Shown: positions 14,768-22,667 of the stretch, piece by piece
Layout: the number at the start of each line of letters is the position of its first letter
Numbering within the stretch: the stretch's first letter is position 1
Source of the DNA: a virus
Length of the DNA: 64,000 bases
Reading direction: 5' to 3' (one strand)
Virus record (IMG/VR): IMGVR_UViG_3300003322_000628
Coordinates: 1 to 64,000 of that record
Translations under genes and position numbers: made by a program
The notes under the pieces: model-generated
What the model was told of the DNA's origin: nothing
Seen by the model: only the letters and a program-made list of their open reading frames with translations
The model's database searches: none

Positions 14768-15974
14768 GCCATCACTAGAGAAGAAAGTAGTTGCTGCTTC
14801 TATAAGGAGCAAAGGTGCGTTCAATCGAATCGAAGCCGCTTCAACCTTCGATGACTACACGCCTTACGGCAGCTACTGTCTTAAGCTTGTAAAGCGTTTT
14901 TACGAGCGCGATCCCGAGGCCTCTAAGGTAGATAGGGACGTGCTATTGGAGTGGGTGAAGGCTGACATACCTGATAAAAATCAGCCTCTCTATTCCGACT
15001 TCATCAAAGAATGCTGTGCTATTGACGTATCTTCCACAAACATCGCCGATTTGGTGGTGGACACAAAGCGCAGGAACATAAGCAACAGGCTTGCGGCTGC
15101 CCTTCTAGACAGGAAGGATCAGCCTAAAATCCTTGAGCTAATGAACTCCTACACTTCGTTGGAAGAGGCGGAGGAGGCCGAAGAGGAAGAGAATTTCTCC
15201 GAGGTAAGCATTGAAGACATGCTTCGCCAAGAAGCAGAAGGAGCAGGACTACGAATAAAGCTACTGCCTAAACAGCTCGACGAAATCTGCAAGGGTAAAA
15301 CAAAGCGCGGACACCATATTGTTGTGTTCGCTAGGCCTGAGACAGGCAAGACATGCCTTACGCTTACAATGGCGTTTGGCTTTGCGTTGCAGGGCTTGGA
15401 TGTAATTATCTTCGGCAACGAAGAGCCTGTCCAAGATACAATCCTTCGTGCTCAGTGCTGTTTCACTGGCATGACAGAGGAGGAAATCAAGGCCAATCCT
15501 GCACGAGCGCAGGCTTTGTTGGATAAGCGTGGGTGGAAACATCTTCGTTTCATTCCTTTGAGCCCCGGCTCGCCCAAGCAGATTGACAAGTATGTCGAAC
15601 GGTATAAGCCAGACGTTGTTATTGTCGATCAGATTCGCAACCTGAATGTCGGGGCTGAGACGCGTGTAAATCAGCTTGAGATGGCAGCGACGTCGATGCG
15701 CAACATCGGCAAGCGGCGCAACTGCCTGATGATTAGCGTTACGCAGGCTGGCGACAGTGCCAACAATAAGCTTGTTCTGGATATGGGAGATATTGACTTC
15801 AGCAATACAGGAATCCCTGCCACAGCCGATTTGATGGTGGGTATGGGTGTTAACGCTGAGAAGGAGGCACAAGGACTTCGCGTGTTCAACACGCCAAAGA
15901 ACAAGATTGGTGGTAGGCACCAGCACTTTCAGTGTTTGATTAAACAGCAAATCTCTAGACTGGAGGATTTGTAA
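14754..15974 (+). CDS. DnaB-like replicative helicase
   Basis: 406 residues. TTG 14754 has AAAGGAG upstream and overlaps the previous gene by 14 bp. Residues 1-150 form the N-terminal region, ending in a Glu-rich linker; the RecA-like core has Walker A ARPETGKT (193-200), a NEEP segment, Walker B PDVVIVDQ (about 285) and the later SVTQAGDS sensor. A hexameric 5'-3' helicase is expected, working with the separate primase upstream and the DNA polymerase downstream. Confidence 0.85.
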   Translation: MGQNEPSLEKKVVAASIRSKGAFNRIEAASTFDDYTPYGSYCLKLVKRFYERDPEASKVDRDVLLEWVKADIPDKNQPLYSDFIKECCAIDVSSTNIADLVVDTKRRNISNRLAAALLDRKDQPKILELMNSYTSLEEAEEAEEEENFSEVSIEDMLRQEAEGAGLRIKLLPKQLDEICKGKTKRGHHIVVFARPETGKTCLTLTMAFGFALQGLDVIIFGNEEPVQDTILRAQCCFTGMTEEEIKANPARAQALLDKRGWKHLRFIPLSPGSPKQIDKYVERYKPDVVIVDQIRNLNVGAETRVNQLEMAATSMRNIGKRRNCLMISVTQAGDSANNKLVLDMGDIDFSNTGIPATADLMVGMGVNAEKEAQGLRVFNTPKNKIGGRHQHFQCLIKQQISRLEDL

Positions 15975-16330
15975 TGCCGTGTCGTTGTGATTATCTGGAA
16001 CCCACAGCCCGAGAGCGTGGGAGTTTGGCGGTACGGGAATTCTTGAAAGAAGTTGGATATGCTGTTAAGCGCAGCGGGCCTTACGGTAATGTGGACAAGC
16101 TAGATGAGGACACCGCAAAGCTCTGTTCTTTCCTTAAAGCGCAAAGCAAGGAGGTTATTTCAGGTTTAAGTTTGGAGCTTCAAATTTGGTGGAGAGATCA
16201 TCAGAAGGCAGACGCCGCTAGAAAACAGCGTGAAGAGGTACAGCGAAAGCAAGTTAGGGAGCGCGCCCTATCTAAACTCTCGGAAGAAGAACTCCGAGCA
16301 CTCGGTGTGAAGAAAGGGAGGGATTGGTAA
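15974..16330 (+). CDS. Hypothetical protein, CRCDYLEP N-terminus
   Basis: 118 residues; ATG overlaps the helicase stop (TAATG). It starts MPCRCDYLEPT, a phrase I know from small phage proteins of unknown role, and ends in a charged coiled coil (RKQREEVQRKQVRERALSKL). Position between helicase and kinase suggests a replication link, but that is inference. Confidence 0.6.
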   Translation: MPCRCDYLEPTARERGSLAVREFLKEVGYAVKRSGPYGNVDKLDEDTAKLCSFLKAQSKEVISGLSLELQIWWRDHQKADAARKQREEVQRKQVRERALSKLSEEELRALGVKKGRDW

Positions 16331-16773
16331 TGATTGTGTATTTCCTTCGTGGGTTGCCGGGAGCGGGTAAGAGCGCGCTTGCTAACGAGCTTCTGAATGT
16401 GCACGCTGACGCAACTATCGCTTGGGGAGATGAAGAAAAGGCTATCTCTATTGAAGCCGACGACTACTTCATTGACGAGAACGGCGAGTACAATTTCGAT
16501 CCGGGCAAATTGGAAGAGGCCCATTCCTATTGTCGTGAGCGCTATCAGAAAGCTCTGCACGAGCATGTTAATTGTATCATCGTCTCTAACGTTTCAGCCG
16601 AGAAGAAACATGTCGATTGGTATAAGGAGGAAGCAGAGCTGTACGGATACATGTTCATTTCCCTGATTGTCGAAAACCGCGATCAGCGTAAGAGCATCCA
16701 CAACGTTCCTGCCAAGAGCGTGCAGAACATGGCTCGCAAGTTTGACATTCAGCTCGGCCCTACGGAGTATTGA
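16330..16773 (+). CDS. P-loop kinase of AAA_33 / N4BP2L1 type
   Basis: 147 residues. Walker A is GLPGAGKS (8-15); a DDYF segment followed by YNFDPGKLEEAHSYCR is characteristic of this kinase family, related to the kinase half of polynucleotide kinase. It probably phosphorylates a nucleoside or nucleic-acid end. An RNA ligase at 25.8 kb and a metallophosphoesterase at 17.4 kb could complete an RNA or DNA end-repair set. ATG overlaps the previous TAA. Confidence 0.75.
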   Translation: MIVYFLRGLPGAGKSALANELLNVHADATIAWGDEEKAISIEADDYFIDENGEYNFDPGKLEEAHSYCRERYQKALHEHVNCIIVSNVSAEKKHVDWYKEEAELYGYMFISLIVENRDQRKSIHNVPAKSVQNMARKFDIQLGPTEY

Positions 16774-17162
16774 TGAACGCACTTGAGCAGTACAACGAAA
16801 TCGCTGTTAAGATTCCTGAGCTTAAGCTCTTGTTTGAAAAGGAAATTGTCGATCAAACCAAACCTCTTGAAGAGAGATGGGATTACTGGTGCAAAGCCCC
16901 AGATGCGTTGAAGAATGAAGAGCCCTACATCAAGCGTTTCGATTCGGAAAAGCTTTTGCCGGATGGCCGAATTGATTGGTATGACGATTTTGGCATTGAG
17001 CGTCGCCGCGTAGTAGACCTGTGTGTGTTTCTCGACGAGCACGTTTTGGATGTGTGGAATGGCGAAGAGCACTGGGCTGATGGGTGGAACGAACAGATAA
17101 GGGATGCTTTTCGAGAAGAAGTGTTGGCTAAAAACCTAGGCTCATTTGTGATGGACTGGTAG
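16773..17162 (+). CDS. Hypothetical protein
   Basis: 129 residues; ATG shares bases with the kinase TGA. Rich in W, D and E (RIDWYDDFGIERRR; WNGEEHWADGWNEQIRDAF), no recognised domain. It lies in the kinase-phosphoesterase stretch. Confidence 0.55.
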   Translation: MNALEQYNEIAVKIPELKLLFEKEIVDQTKPLEERWDYWCKAPDALKNEEPYIKRFDSEKLLPDGRIDWYDDFGIERRRVVDLCVFLDEHVLDVWNGEEHWADGWNEQIRDAFREEVLAKNLGSFVMDW

Positions 17163-17182
17163 GTCGAAATGAGATTTCTCCT

Positions 17183-17377
17183 ATGAAAATCTGGATTGTC
17201 AGAGCTGAAGATTGGAGTCAATGCTTCTACGAAGGAGACACCCCGTCTACAGTTATCAAAGCGTTTTCCTCTGAAGAGGGGGCGCAGGCTTTTATGGCAG
17301 CAGAGAAAGCCAAATATAAAAACAAGAAGTATCGTTACAGTCTCTCTTGGGAAGTGGAGGAGATGGATGTAGAATGA
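17183..17377 (+). CDS. Small hypothetical protein
   Basis: 64 residues, ATG 17183. A ferredoxin-like small strand-helix pattern (MKIWIVRAEDW, then SSEEGAQAFMAAEKAKY). Overlaps the next gene by 4 bp. Confidence 0.55.
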   Translation: MKIWIVRAEDWSQCFYEGDTPSTVIKAFSSEEGAQAFMAAEKAKYKNKKYRYSLSWEVEEMDVE

Positions 17378-17916
17378 GAACATTCGTCATAGCAGATTTG
17401 CACTTCGGGCATGAGAAGATTGTCAAGTTTGAAAAGGAGGGCAAGCCTCTGCGTCCTTGGGATGACGTAGATGAAATGAACAAAGTATTAGTCTCCAATT
17501 GGAATGCCGTGGTTGGAGACAAGGACTTGGTGTATGTGCTCGGAGATTTCACTGTCAATGGTAAGCACGTCTGGCTAGCGCAAGAACTGCGCGGGCGGAA
17601 GGTGTTGGTGAAGGGTAATCACGACACGGCCAAGCTTGCTGAATACGCAGAATACTTCGAGGATGTAATAGCATGCCGCGTTCTTGATTGGGCAATCCTC
17701 ACACACATCCCTATCCATCCGATGGAGCTTGGTAGGTTCAAGCACAACATTCACGGCCACTTGCATGATAAACGTGTACCTTTGATGTGCGACTCCCAAC
17801 ATCCCGCGCTTCTTCAGATCGTAGCCGACCCAGCCTACACATGCGTAAGCGTAGAACAGACGGGCTATAAGCCTATGGACATACAGGAGATTTATGAACG
17901 AGTCAGAGCTGGATGA
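17374..17916 (+). CDS. Calcineurin-like metallophosphoesterase
   Basis: 180 residues; ATG overlaps the previous stop. All metal-binding motifs are present in order: ADLHFGH (D8, H10), LGDF, KGNHD, LTHIPIHP and HGHLH. These enzymes hydrolyse phosphomono- or diesters, including cyclic phosphates. With the P-loop kinase upstream and RNA ligase at 25.8 kb it may serve nucleic-acid end healing; nucleotide or cyclic-signal breakdown is an alternative. Confidence 0.85.
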   Translation: MRTFVIADLHFGHEKIVKFEKEGKPLRPWDDVDEMNKVLVSNWNAVVGDKDLVYVLGDFTVNGKHVWLAQELRGRKVLVKGNHDTAKLAEYAEYFEDVIACRVLDWAILTHIPIHPMELGRFKHNIHGHLHDKRVPLMCDSQHPALLQIVADPAYTCVSVEQTGYKPMDIQEIYERVRAG

Positions 17917-18058
17917 ACAAATCATGAACCACCTAAGCTTCGGGCGTGGCTCCGCAGGCTGGGACGATAAGCCAGTACTAGAGCTTCGCTGGAAGGGCAG
18001 GCGAGTGGACTATCTAGATGCGTACGACTTGCGCTTTATATTGGAGAATGGCCAATGA
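17894..18058 (+). CDS. Small hypothetical protein
   Basis: 54 residues from ATG 17894, overlapping the phosphoesterase 3' end by 23 bp and the next gene by 4 bp. No motif. Confidence 0.45.
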   Translation: MNESELDEQIMNHLSFGRGSAGWDDKPVLELRWKGRRVDYLDAYDLRFILENGQ

Positions 18059-18300
18059 AGCCTAAGACAGCTGAGCAGATACGCCTAGAACGCAACAGGA
18101 GAGCGCTGGAGGCGCAACGAATCATGGACAGCTACTCCCGGTCGTCTCAGATAGACGACAGCCTTGTAGCGATTGTAGAGGCCGCTCTGATAGAGACGTC
18201 CTTAGAGAGCACGCTTAACTCCAGTAGCTTCGCAGACAGCGATGCTTTCTCCGGCGGAGGAGGGGATTTCTCCGGAGGCGGTAGTAGTGGAGATTTCTGA
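18055..18300 (+). CDS. Small protein with Gly/Ser-rich tail
   Basis: 81 residues; ATG overlaps the previous stop. Basic helical N-terminus (EQIRLERNRRALEAQR) and a flexible tail of two GGG-D-F repeats (SGGGGDFSGGGSSGDF). Such short tails often bind a partner protein. Function unknown. Confidence 0.5.
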   Translation: MKPKTAEQIRLERNRRALEAQRIMDSYSRSSQIDDSLVAIVEAALIETSLESTLNSSSFADSDAFSGGGGDFSGGGSSGDF

Positions 18301-18302
18301 GT

Positions 18303-18392
18303 ATGAATAGCACATTCGTGCTTCTGGCTCTAGCAGTCGCGTTGCTGTATCTTTGGTCATCTGATGATGACGATTGGAACTGCTATGGATGA
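18303..18392 (+). CDS. Tiny membrane peptide
   Basis: 29 residues: a single hydrophobic segment (TFVLLALAVALLYLW) followed by an acidic DDDDW end. ATG three bases after the previous stop. One of three tiny membrane peptides in 18.3-19.0 kb. Confidence 0.4.
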   Translation: MNSTFVLLALAVALLYLWSSDDDDWNCYG

Positions 18393-18625
18393 AGCTGAAC
18401 AGAAGATAAACAGCTGTTTGAACTAAGGGAACAAGCTTTTGTCTAATTAAAAGCTCTTGCTCTTGCTTTGTTTTTATCTTTGCTTTATCTTGCTTTTGCT
18501 TGCGTAATACCTTAGCAAGCCTAGACTAACTACAAGAGAACAACAATAAAGAAAGCATGGATTTACTTTGTATTCAGCTTAAGTATTTTGCTAACTAGCA
18601 TTCTCATACTGAAAGGATAGATGCA
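18393..18625 (+). other. Non-coding region with TTGCT-rich tract
   Basis: About 230 bp without a convincing gene. It holds an AAACAGCTGTTT palindrome (18408-18419), a 7-bp hairpin AGCTTTT/AAAAGCT (18434-18455) followed by a long tract of T, C and TTGCT repeats (about 18454-18510), and a near-copy of the genome-wide palindrome at 18588. The hairpin plus T-rich tract could terminate transcription; strand asymmetry just upstream of the polymerase would also suit an origin. Neither is proven. Confidence 0.5.
18588..18601. repeat. Near-copy of palindrome (last base differs)
   Basis: TTGCTA-AC-TAGCAT: one mismatch from the 14-bp motif, in non-coding DNA 25 bp before the ATG at 18626. Confidence 0.65.
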
Positions 18626-18703
18626 ATGATTCTTGGTTTGGTGCTTGGGTTTTTCCTAGGCTGTTTCTTATTCATCGTAATTGATGACATGGGTAAGCTA
18701 TAG
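18626..18703 (+). CDS. Tiny membrane peptide
   Basis: 25 residues: one hydrophobic segment (ILGLVLGFFLGCFLFIVI) with a short DDMGKL end. GAAAGGA precedes the ATG. Real translation is plausible but not certain. Confidence 0.4.
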   Translation: MILGLVLGFFLGCFLFIVIDDMGKL

Positions 18704-18720
18704 TAGTTGGAGATAATCCA

Positions 18721-18915
18721 ATGTTAGCCCATCTCAATCTTGATAGAGGTAGATTTATGATGGCTCTATCCGACGCTATGCAGCAGCGACAGGCTACTGT
18801 CGATAGGCTTACAAGCGAACTTAGCACAGCGCAGATACGCGTAGAAGAACTTAGGGACAAGCTAGATTTGGCTAAGCGCCTTCAAGAAGAAACTAAGAGG
18901 ATTGCTAGCCTATGA
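18721..18915 (+). CDS. Small coiled-coil protein
   Basis: 64 residues, ATG with TTGGAGA upstream. Residues 25-62 form an uninterrupted heptad-like coiled coil (VDRLTSELSTAQIRVEELRD and on). Probably an oligomeric accessory protein; role unknown. Confidence 0.55.
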   Translation: MLAHLNLDRGRFMMALSDAMQQRQATVDRLTSELSTAQIRVEELRDKLDLAKRLQEETKRIASL

Positions 18916-18986
18916 GTTTTCTACTGCTGGTTTTCGTCTTCATGCTATGTGTCGTCATGATAGCTGACGTGTTTGATACGCCGTGA
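18912..18986 (+). CDS. Tiny membrane peptide
   Basis: 24 residues, almost all hydrophobic (FLLLVFVFMLCVVMIA). ATG overlaps the previous stop (ATGA) and its TGA overlaps the next GTG; this tight coupling supports expression. Confidence 0.4.
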   Translation: MSFLLLVFVFMLCVVMIADVFDTP

Positions 18987-19162
18987 CTTTGGATGTATCT
19001 TATGCTAAAAGCCAAGCACTAGTAATTAGAAGAATAGCGGACAGGCTTACGCGTATTGGAGAGAGTATCAAAAGTCATGGCATAGTAGACTTCGGGCTAC
19101 ATCTAAAGACAGAAGTAGGGTATTTGATGGACGCTTTAGACATGAAAGAAGATGAGAGATAA
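18983..19162 (+). CDS. Small hypothetical protein
   Basis: 59 residues from a GTG overlapping the previous stop. Helical throughout (SQALVIRRIADRLTRIGESI). Its TAA forms part of the TAAGGAG ribosome site of the polymerase gene. Confidence 0.5.
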   Translation: MTLDVSYAKSQALVIRRIADRLTRIGESIKSHGIVDFGLHLKTEVGYLMDALDMKEDER

Positions 19163-19171
19163 GGAGCTGCT

Positions 19172-21037
19172 ATCGACTACGAAAACATAAGCCCAGAAGT
19201 CTACAAGACAGGTTCCTTCGTAGTTGTAGATTTCGAGACCACAATCTTAGAAAAGGGAAGTCCACTAAATCTACAGAACGATTTGGTGCTGGCCTGTTGG
19301 TACACGTCGTGGGATGGGGCCTACCACAGCAAGTTTGGCACTGAGTATGAGCAGCGTGAATTACTCCGCGACATAGCTCAGGCCGACTTTGTAATAGCTC
19401 AGAACGCAAAGTTCGAGCTTGGGTGGCTAGATAGATGTGGACTAGACTTGCATGACGTGCTCGTCTGGGACACCATGCTTGCAGAGTGGGTAGTGGCCGG
19501 CAATCGGCAATTCCCTAAAGACCTCGGCAGCATGCTCAAGAAGAGAAGTCTAGCCGGCAAGGAAGACGTTGTTGGCGGAATGATTAAGCTGGGCATCTGT
19601 CCCTCTAACATTCCCAAAGGACTGCTAAACGCCTACTGTCGTGAAGACGTTAGGGGAACTCTTGAGCTGTTTCGCTGTCAAATACAAGAACTGGAAGAAA
19701 GACAGCAGCTCCATCTTGTCCTTGCTCGGTGCCTCCTCACTCCTGTCCTAGCAGACATTGAGAAGCAGGGTATTGTCCTAGACAAAGATGCCGTGTATGA
19801 AGAATACCACAGAGTAATTCAGGAGAAAGATGACACAGAACGATTGCTGTCAGAGTTTGGACAAATCAACTGGAACAGCAGACAGCAAGTTGCAGAGTTG
19901 CTGTACGACCAGCTCGGATTTGATGAGCTGCGAGACAGAAGAGGTAATGTCATTCGCACAGCTGCAGGCGCTCGTAGCACAAGCCGAGCAACCCTATCTC
20001 AGCTCAGAGGAAAAACAGCAACTCAGCGCGCCTTTCTGGAAGCGTTTGCTAAGCTGGCTCTTCTAAATACAAAAATAAGCAAGACACTTGCGTTCTTCAA
20101 GGAGATATGTGACAACCACGAGTGCAAGTTCCACGGAGCATTTAACCAAGGTAGCACTGGAACTCATCGCCTCAGCAGCTCCGGGAGGAAAATTGAAACT
20201 GACCAAGGAGATTCACTCTCCGCCCAGCTCCAAAATATTCCTAGAGAGTACAAGAAATTCATTCGAGCTAGAGACGAGGGATGGGAAGTTTGTGAGGCTG
20301 ACGGTAGCCAAATTGAATTCCGAGTGGCTGCCGACCTTGGGCATGATGAAGTAGCATATGACGAGATTTGCAGAGATGCTGACATTCATACAGCTACAGC
20401 TACCGTCTTTTTGGAGGACGGCACTCATCCAGATTTCAAAGGACTAGACTTAAAGCAAGCAAGACAGCCCGCTAAGCCTCAGACGTTTAAACCGCTGTAC
20501 GGCGGGAGAGGAAATCATCCTGCAGAAAAAGTGTACTGTGAATTCTTCCAAGACAAATACAAAGGAATCTATAGCACACAAACACAGTGGACGTACGACG
20601 TCTTAAGAGATAAGGAACTACGTACACCGTACGGCCTAATCTTCTACTGGCCTGACACGCAGCTAACTCGCAGTGGATATATCACCAATAGCACGAGCAT
20701 ATTCAACTACCCTATTCAGGGATTTGCTACGGCTGAGATTATCCCCATCGTACTTGTTAGTTTGTGGCGTAAGCTTAGAGGATGGGATGTTCGTATTATC
20801 CTCACAGTGCATGACAGCATTATCTTGGAAGTTGGTCCATCAGTAGACAGGAGACAGCTATACGACTTGATTGCTAGAGCATTCACAGAAGATGTGTACA
20901 AGTTTCTTGAACGTGTGTATGGCTACCGCTTCACTGTGCCGTTAGGTGCGGAGATTAAGATGGGCCCCGTGTGGGGCAGTGGTAAAGGACAGAAGGTTAA
21001 GATGTTTCCAAATGAAGGAGAACTAGTTTGGCAGTAG
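19172..21037 (+). CDS. Family A DNA polymerase with 3'-5' exonuclease, AUC start
   Basis: 621 residues if started at ATC 19172, five bases after TAAGGAG. The frame is closed by TAA at 19160, and the first ATG/GTG/TTG (TTG 19283) falls after the exonuclease motif I VVDFETT (D20, E22), so a near-cognate start is needed for a complete proofreading domain. Exo II is NAKFELGWL (Glu where E. coli Pol I has Asp), exo III YCREDVRGT. Polymerase motifs: A DGSQIEFR, B with K...YGG, C TVHDSIILE (Ser replacing the usual Glu of HDE). It is the phage replicase, downstream of primase and helicase. Confidence 0.88.
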   Translation: MDYENISPEVYKTGSFVVVDFETTILEKGSPLNLQNDLVLACWYTSWDGAYHSKFGTEYEQRELLRDIAQADFVIAQNAKFELGWLDRCGLDLHDVLVWDTMLAEWVVAGNRQFPKDLGSMLKKRSLAGKEDVVGGMIKLGICPSNIPKGLLNAYCREDVRGTLELFRCQIQELEERQQLHLVLARCLLTPVLADIEKQGIVLDKDAVYEEYHRVIQEKDDTERLLSEFGQINWNSRQQVAELLYDQLGFDELRDRRGNVIRTAAGARSTSRATLSQLRGKTATQRAFLEAFAKLALLNTKISKTLAFFKEICDNHECKFHGAFNQGSTGTHRLSSSGRKIETDQGDSLSAQLQNIPREYKKFIRARDEGWEVCEADGSQIEFRVAADLGHDEVAYDEICRDADIHTATATVFLEDGTHPDFKGLDLKQARQPAKPQTFKPLYGGRGNHPAEKVYCEFFQDKYKGIYSTQTQWTYDVLRDKELRTPYGLIFYWPDTQLTRSGYITNSTSIFNYPIQGFATAEIIPIVLVSLWRKLRGWDVRIILTVHDSIILEVGPSVDRRQLYDLIARAFTEDVYKFLERVYGYRFTVPLGAEIKMGPVWGSGKGQKVKMFPNEGELVWQ

Positions 21038-21261
21038 CAAAGAAAGTAGCTTCAAAGGCTAAGAAGCCAGCAACGCCTAAGCTGTATTACCTTGGCATAA
21101 GTGATGAATATGACGGCAATTACTGGACTGGGCCGTATACCAAGGATGTTGCGATCAGAGAAGCTCGCATTCACACTGGACCAGTGAAGTTATTCAAACT
21201 AGAAGCAAATCTAATTCATGCGCAGAAGCTTGACGACAGTGTCGAGACAATTGAAATCTAA
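21028..21261 (+). CDS. Small basic hypothetical protein
   Basis: 77 residues from TTG 21028, with GAAGGAG upstream, overlapping the polymerase end by 10 bp. N-terminus is Lys/Ala-rich (KKVASKAKKPATPK), suggesting nucleic-acid contact. Located between polymerase and SSB-like genes. Confidence 0.55.
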   Translation: MAVAKKVASKAKKPATPKLYYLGISDEYDGNYWTGPYTKDVAIREARIHTGPVKLFKLEANLIHAQKLDDSVETIEI

Positions 21262-21271
21262 GGAGAATTAA

Positions 21272-21886
21272 TTGACAGCAGTAGTAGGGTTTGTAGAGAA
21301 AGTAACTGAATACCCAAGCAAGTTCAAGGGTAAGGATAGTGCATGGGCAGCAATCGTTGATAACGTTCGCTACAGCTTCGGCTTTAGTCGCTGGCAGCCT
21401 GTAAAGGAGGGCGAATACGTAGGCTTCGAGGCATCGCAGGATGCTAAGGGCTATTGGGTAGCAGACCTATCCACAATCAAGAAGGAGCAGGCTCCTGCAA
21501 AACAGACAGGTAGTTCGTCACAACGCGCAGCAGCTAGCTCAGGCGTGGCTCCAGCTGGTGACCTTCGGCAGGACAGCATTATTTATCAGTCGCAAGGAAC
21601 ACGAGCAGTTGCCTTTGTTGACATGCTGCTCCGAAACAGCCTTGTGGACTTTGGCAAAGCAAAGGGCGCCCAGAAAATCGAACTCGTAGAAGTGTATGTC
21701 GATCATTACACCAAGCGATTCTTCGATGACGTTAAGCGTCTGGCTCCGCCAGAGCATGAGAGTCCTGTAGATGCAGAAGCTCCGGCAGAGGTTACAGCAA
21801 TTGCTAAACCTCCACGTAAGAAGGTAGCAGCTCCTGCAGCAGAGGAAGATGAAGGGGATTTTGCAGACGACGTGTTACCTTTTTAA
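21272..21886 (+). CDS. Single-stranded DNA-binding protein candidate
   Basis: 204 residues from TTG 21272 (AAGGAG upstream). The N-terminal 70 residues alternate like an OB-fold (VVGFVEKVTEYPSKFKGKD, then VGFEASQDAKGYWVADL). A Gln/Ser/Ala linker follows, and the protein ends DEGDFADDVLPF, closely resembling the acidic DDIPF-type tip through which SSB proteins recruit partners. Position after the polymerase supports this. Distant from host SSB, so the call is by architecture. Confidence 0.6.
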   Translation: MTAVVGFVEKVTEYPSKFKGKDSAWAAIVDNVRYSFGFSRWQPVKEGEYVGFEASQDAKGYWVADLSTIKKEQAPAKQTGSSSQRAAASSGVAPAGDLRQDSIIYQSQGTRAVAFVDMLLRNSLVDFGKAKGAQKIELVEVYVDHYTKRFFDDVKRLAPPEHESPVDAEAPAEVTAIAKPPRKKVAAPAAEEDEGDFADDVLPF

Positions 21887-21917
21887 ATCAAATATTAGAA
21901 GCTAATAAGGAGATAGT

Positions 21918-22190
21918 ATGATTAAGGACGGAGGTTCTCCGGCCCCCAAGAAGATTGCTGAAGTAATTGACCGGCTGGATAAGCTCATCAATGGTACACT
22001 GTCAGGAAAGATTGGCGTGCTGGAAGGCCGGCTATTCACTGTGATGGAACATAAGGTCACGGATGGTAAGCCAGAACAGCCTGCAAATCCAAAAACAGAC
22101 CATGTAGTTACAACGCTGCTGGACCTAGAGCAGAGTTTGTATGGTTTGTCAGACCAACTTAGTGATGTTCTGAACAGACTTCAAACGTAA
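21918..22190 (+). CDS. Small helical hypothetical protein
   Basis: 90 residues, ATG with AAGGAG. Two helical segments (IAEVIDRLDKLINGTLSGKI; TTLLDLEQSLYGLSDQLSDV) joined by a Pro-rich loop; likely a coiled-coil oligomer. Ends just before tRNA-Gly. Confidence 0.55.
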   Translation: MIKDGGSPAPKKIAEVIDRLDKLINGTLSGKIGVLEGRLFTVMEHKVTDGKPEQPANPKTDHVVTTLLDLEQSLYGLSDQLSDVLNRLQT

Positions 22191-22194
22191 TACA

Positions 22195-22268
22195 GAGCCC
22201 TTGATGTAATGGTAGCATAACATCCTTCCAAGTTGTTTGTGTGGGTTCAAATCCCACAAGGCTCTCCA
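22195..22268 (+). tRNA. tRNA-Gly (anticodon TCC)
   Basis: Acceptor GAGCCCT/AAGGCTC (one mismatch), D arm ATGT/GCAT, anticodon loop CTTCCAA (TCC), T loop TTCAAAT, encoded CCA. One mismatch in the anticodon stem. It reads GGA. Confidence 0.85.
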
Positions 22269-22269
22269 A

Positions 22270-22345
22270 GGGTCGTTGGTGTAATTGGCAGCACGGCAGA
22301 CTCCAAATCTGTCAGGTGTGGGTTCGAGTCCTACGCGGCCCGCCA
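22270..22345 (+). tRNA. tRNA-Trp (anticodon CCA)
   Basis: Acceptor GGGTCGT/GCGGCCC with G-T pairs, anticodon loop CTCCAAA (CCA), T loop TTCGAGT, encoded CCA. One base from tRNA-Gly; probably one transcript. Confidence 0.88.
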
Positions 22346-22352
22346 ATAAAAG

Positions 22353-22377
22353 AAGGGCAGCAATGAGGCTGCCCTTT
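22353..22377 (+). terminator. Rho-independent terminator after tRNA pair
   Basis: Stem AAGGGCAGC/GCTGCCCTT (9 bp), 6-nt loop, followed by TTTGTTGT. It ends the SSB-tRNA transcript before the next gene at 22410. Confidence 0.8.
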
Positions 22378-22409
22378 GTTGTCTAAAACTATAAGAACAA
22401 GGAATTCTA

Positions 22410-22667
22410 TTGAGCATTTATACATACGGCAGATACGAAGTGGTTATTACACAGGAACACTACGAGGAAGGCCTAGGAAAGATTCCGGGCTATGGTGTCC
22501 TGAATAAGGAGACAGGCATCATGGAGCACACATCTGCCGTGCTATGCAACGCCATGAACTGTGCTCGGATGTTTGAGCGACAGATTAAGAACATTGAGGA
22601 GATGGGAGAGGAACCCTCGCCAGAGGATTTTCCTAACGTATCCCTGTCTGATTTGCGACCCAACTAA
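22410..22667 (+). CDS. Hypothetical protein upstream of RNR
   Basis: 85 residues from TTG 22410 (CAAGGAATT upstream). Contains MNCARMFERQIKNIEEMGEE helix; no family recognised. First gene after a terminator, so a promoter may lie in 22378-22409, but none is clear. Confidence 0.5.
   Translation: MSIYTYGRYEVVITQEHYEEGLGKIPGYGVLNKETGIMEHTSAVLCNAMNCARMFERQIKNIEEMGEEPSPEDFPNVSLSDLRPN

Noticed and set aside
15261-15950. 229-codon minus-strand frame
   Set aside because: Antisense to the helicase, whose Walker motifs are intact; no ribosome site or protein-like features.
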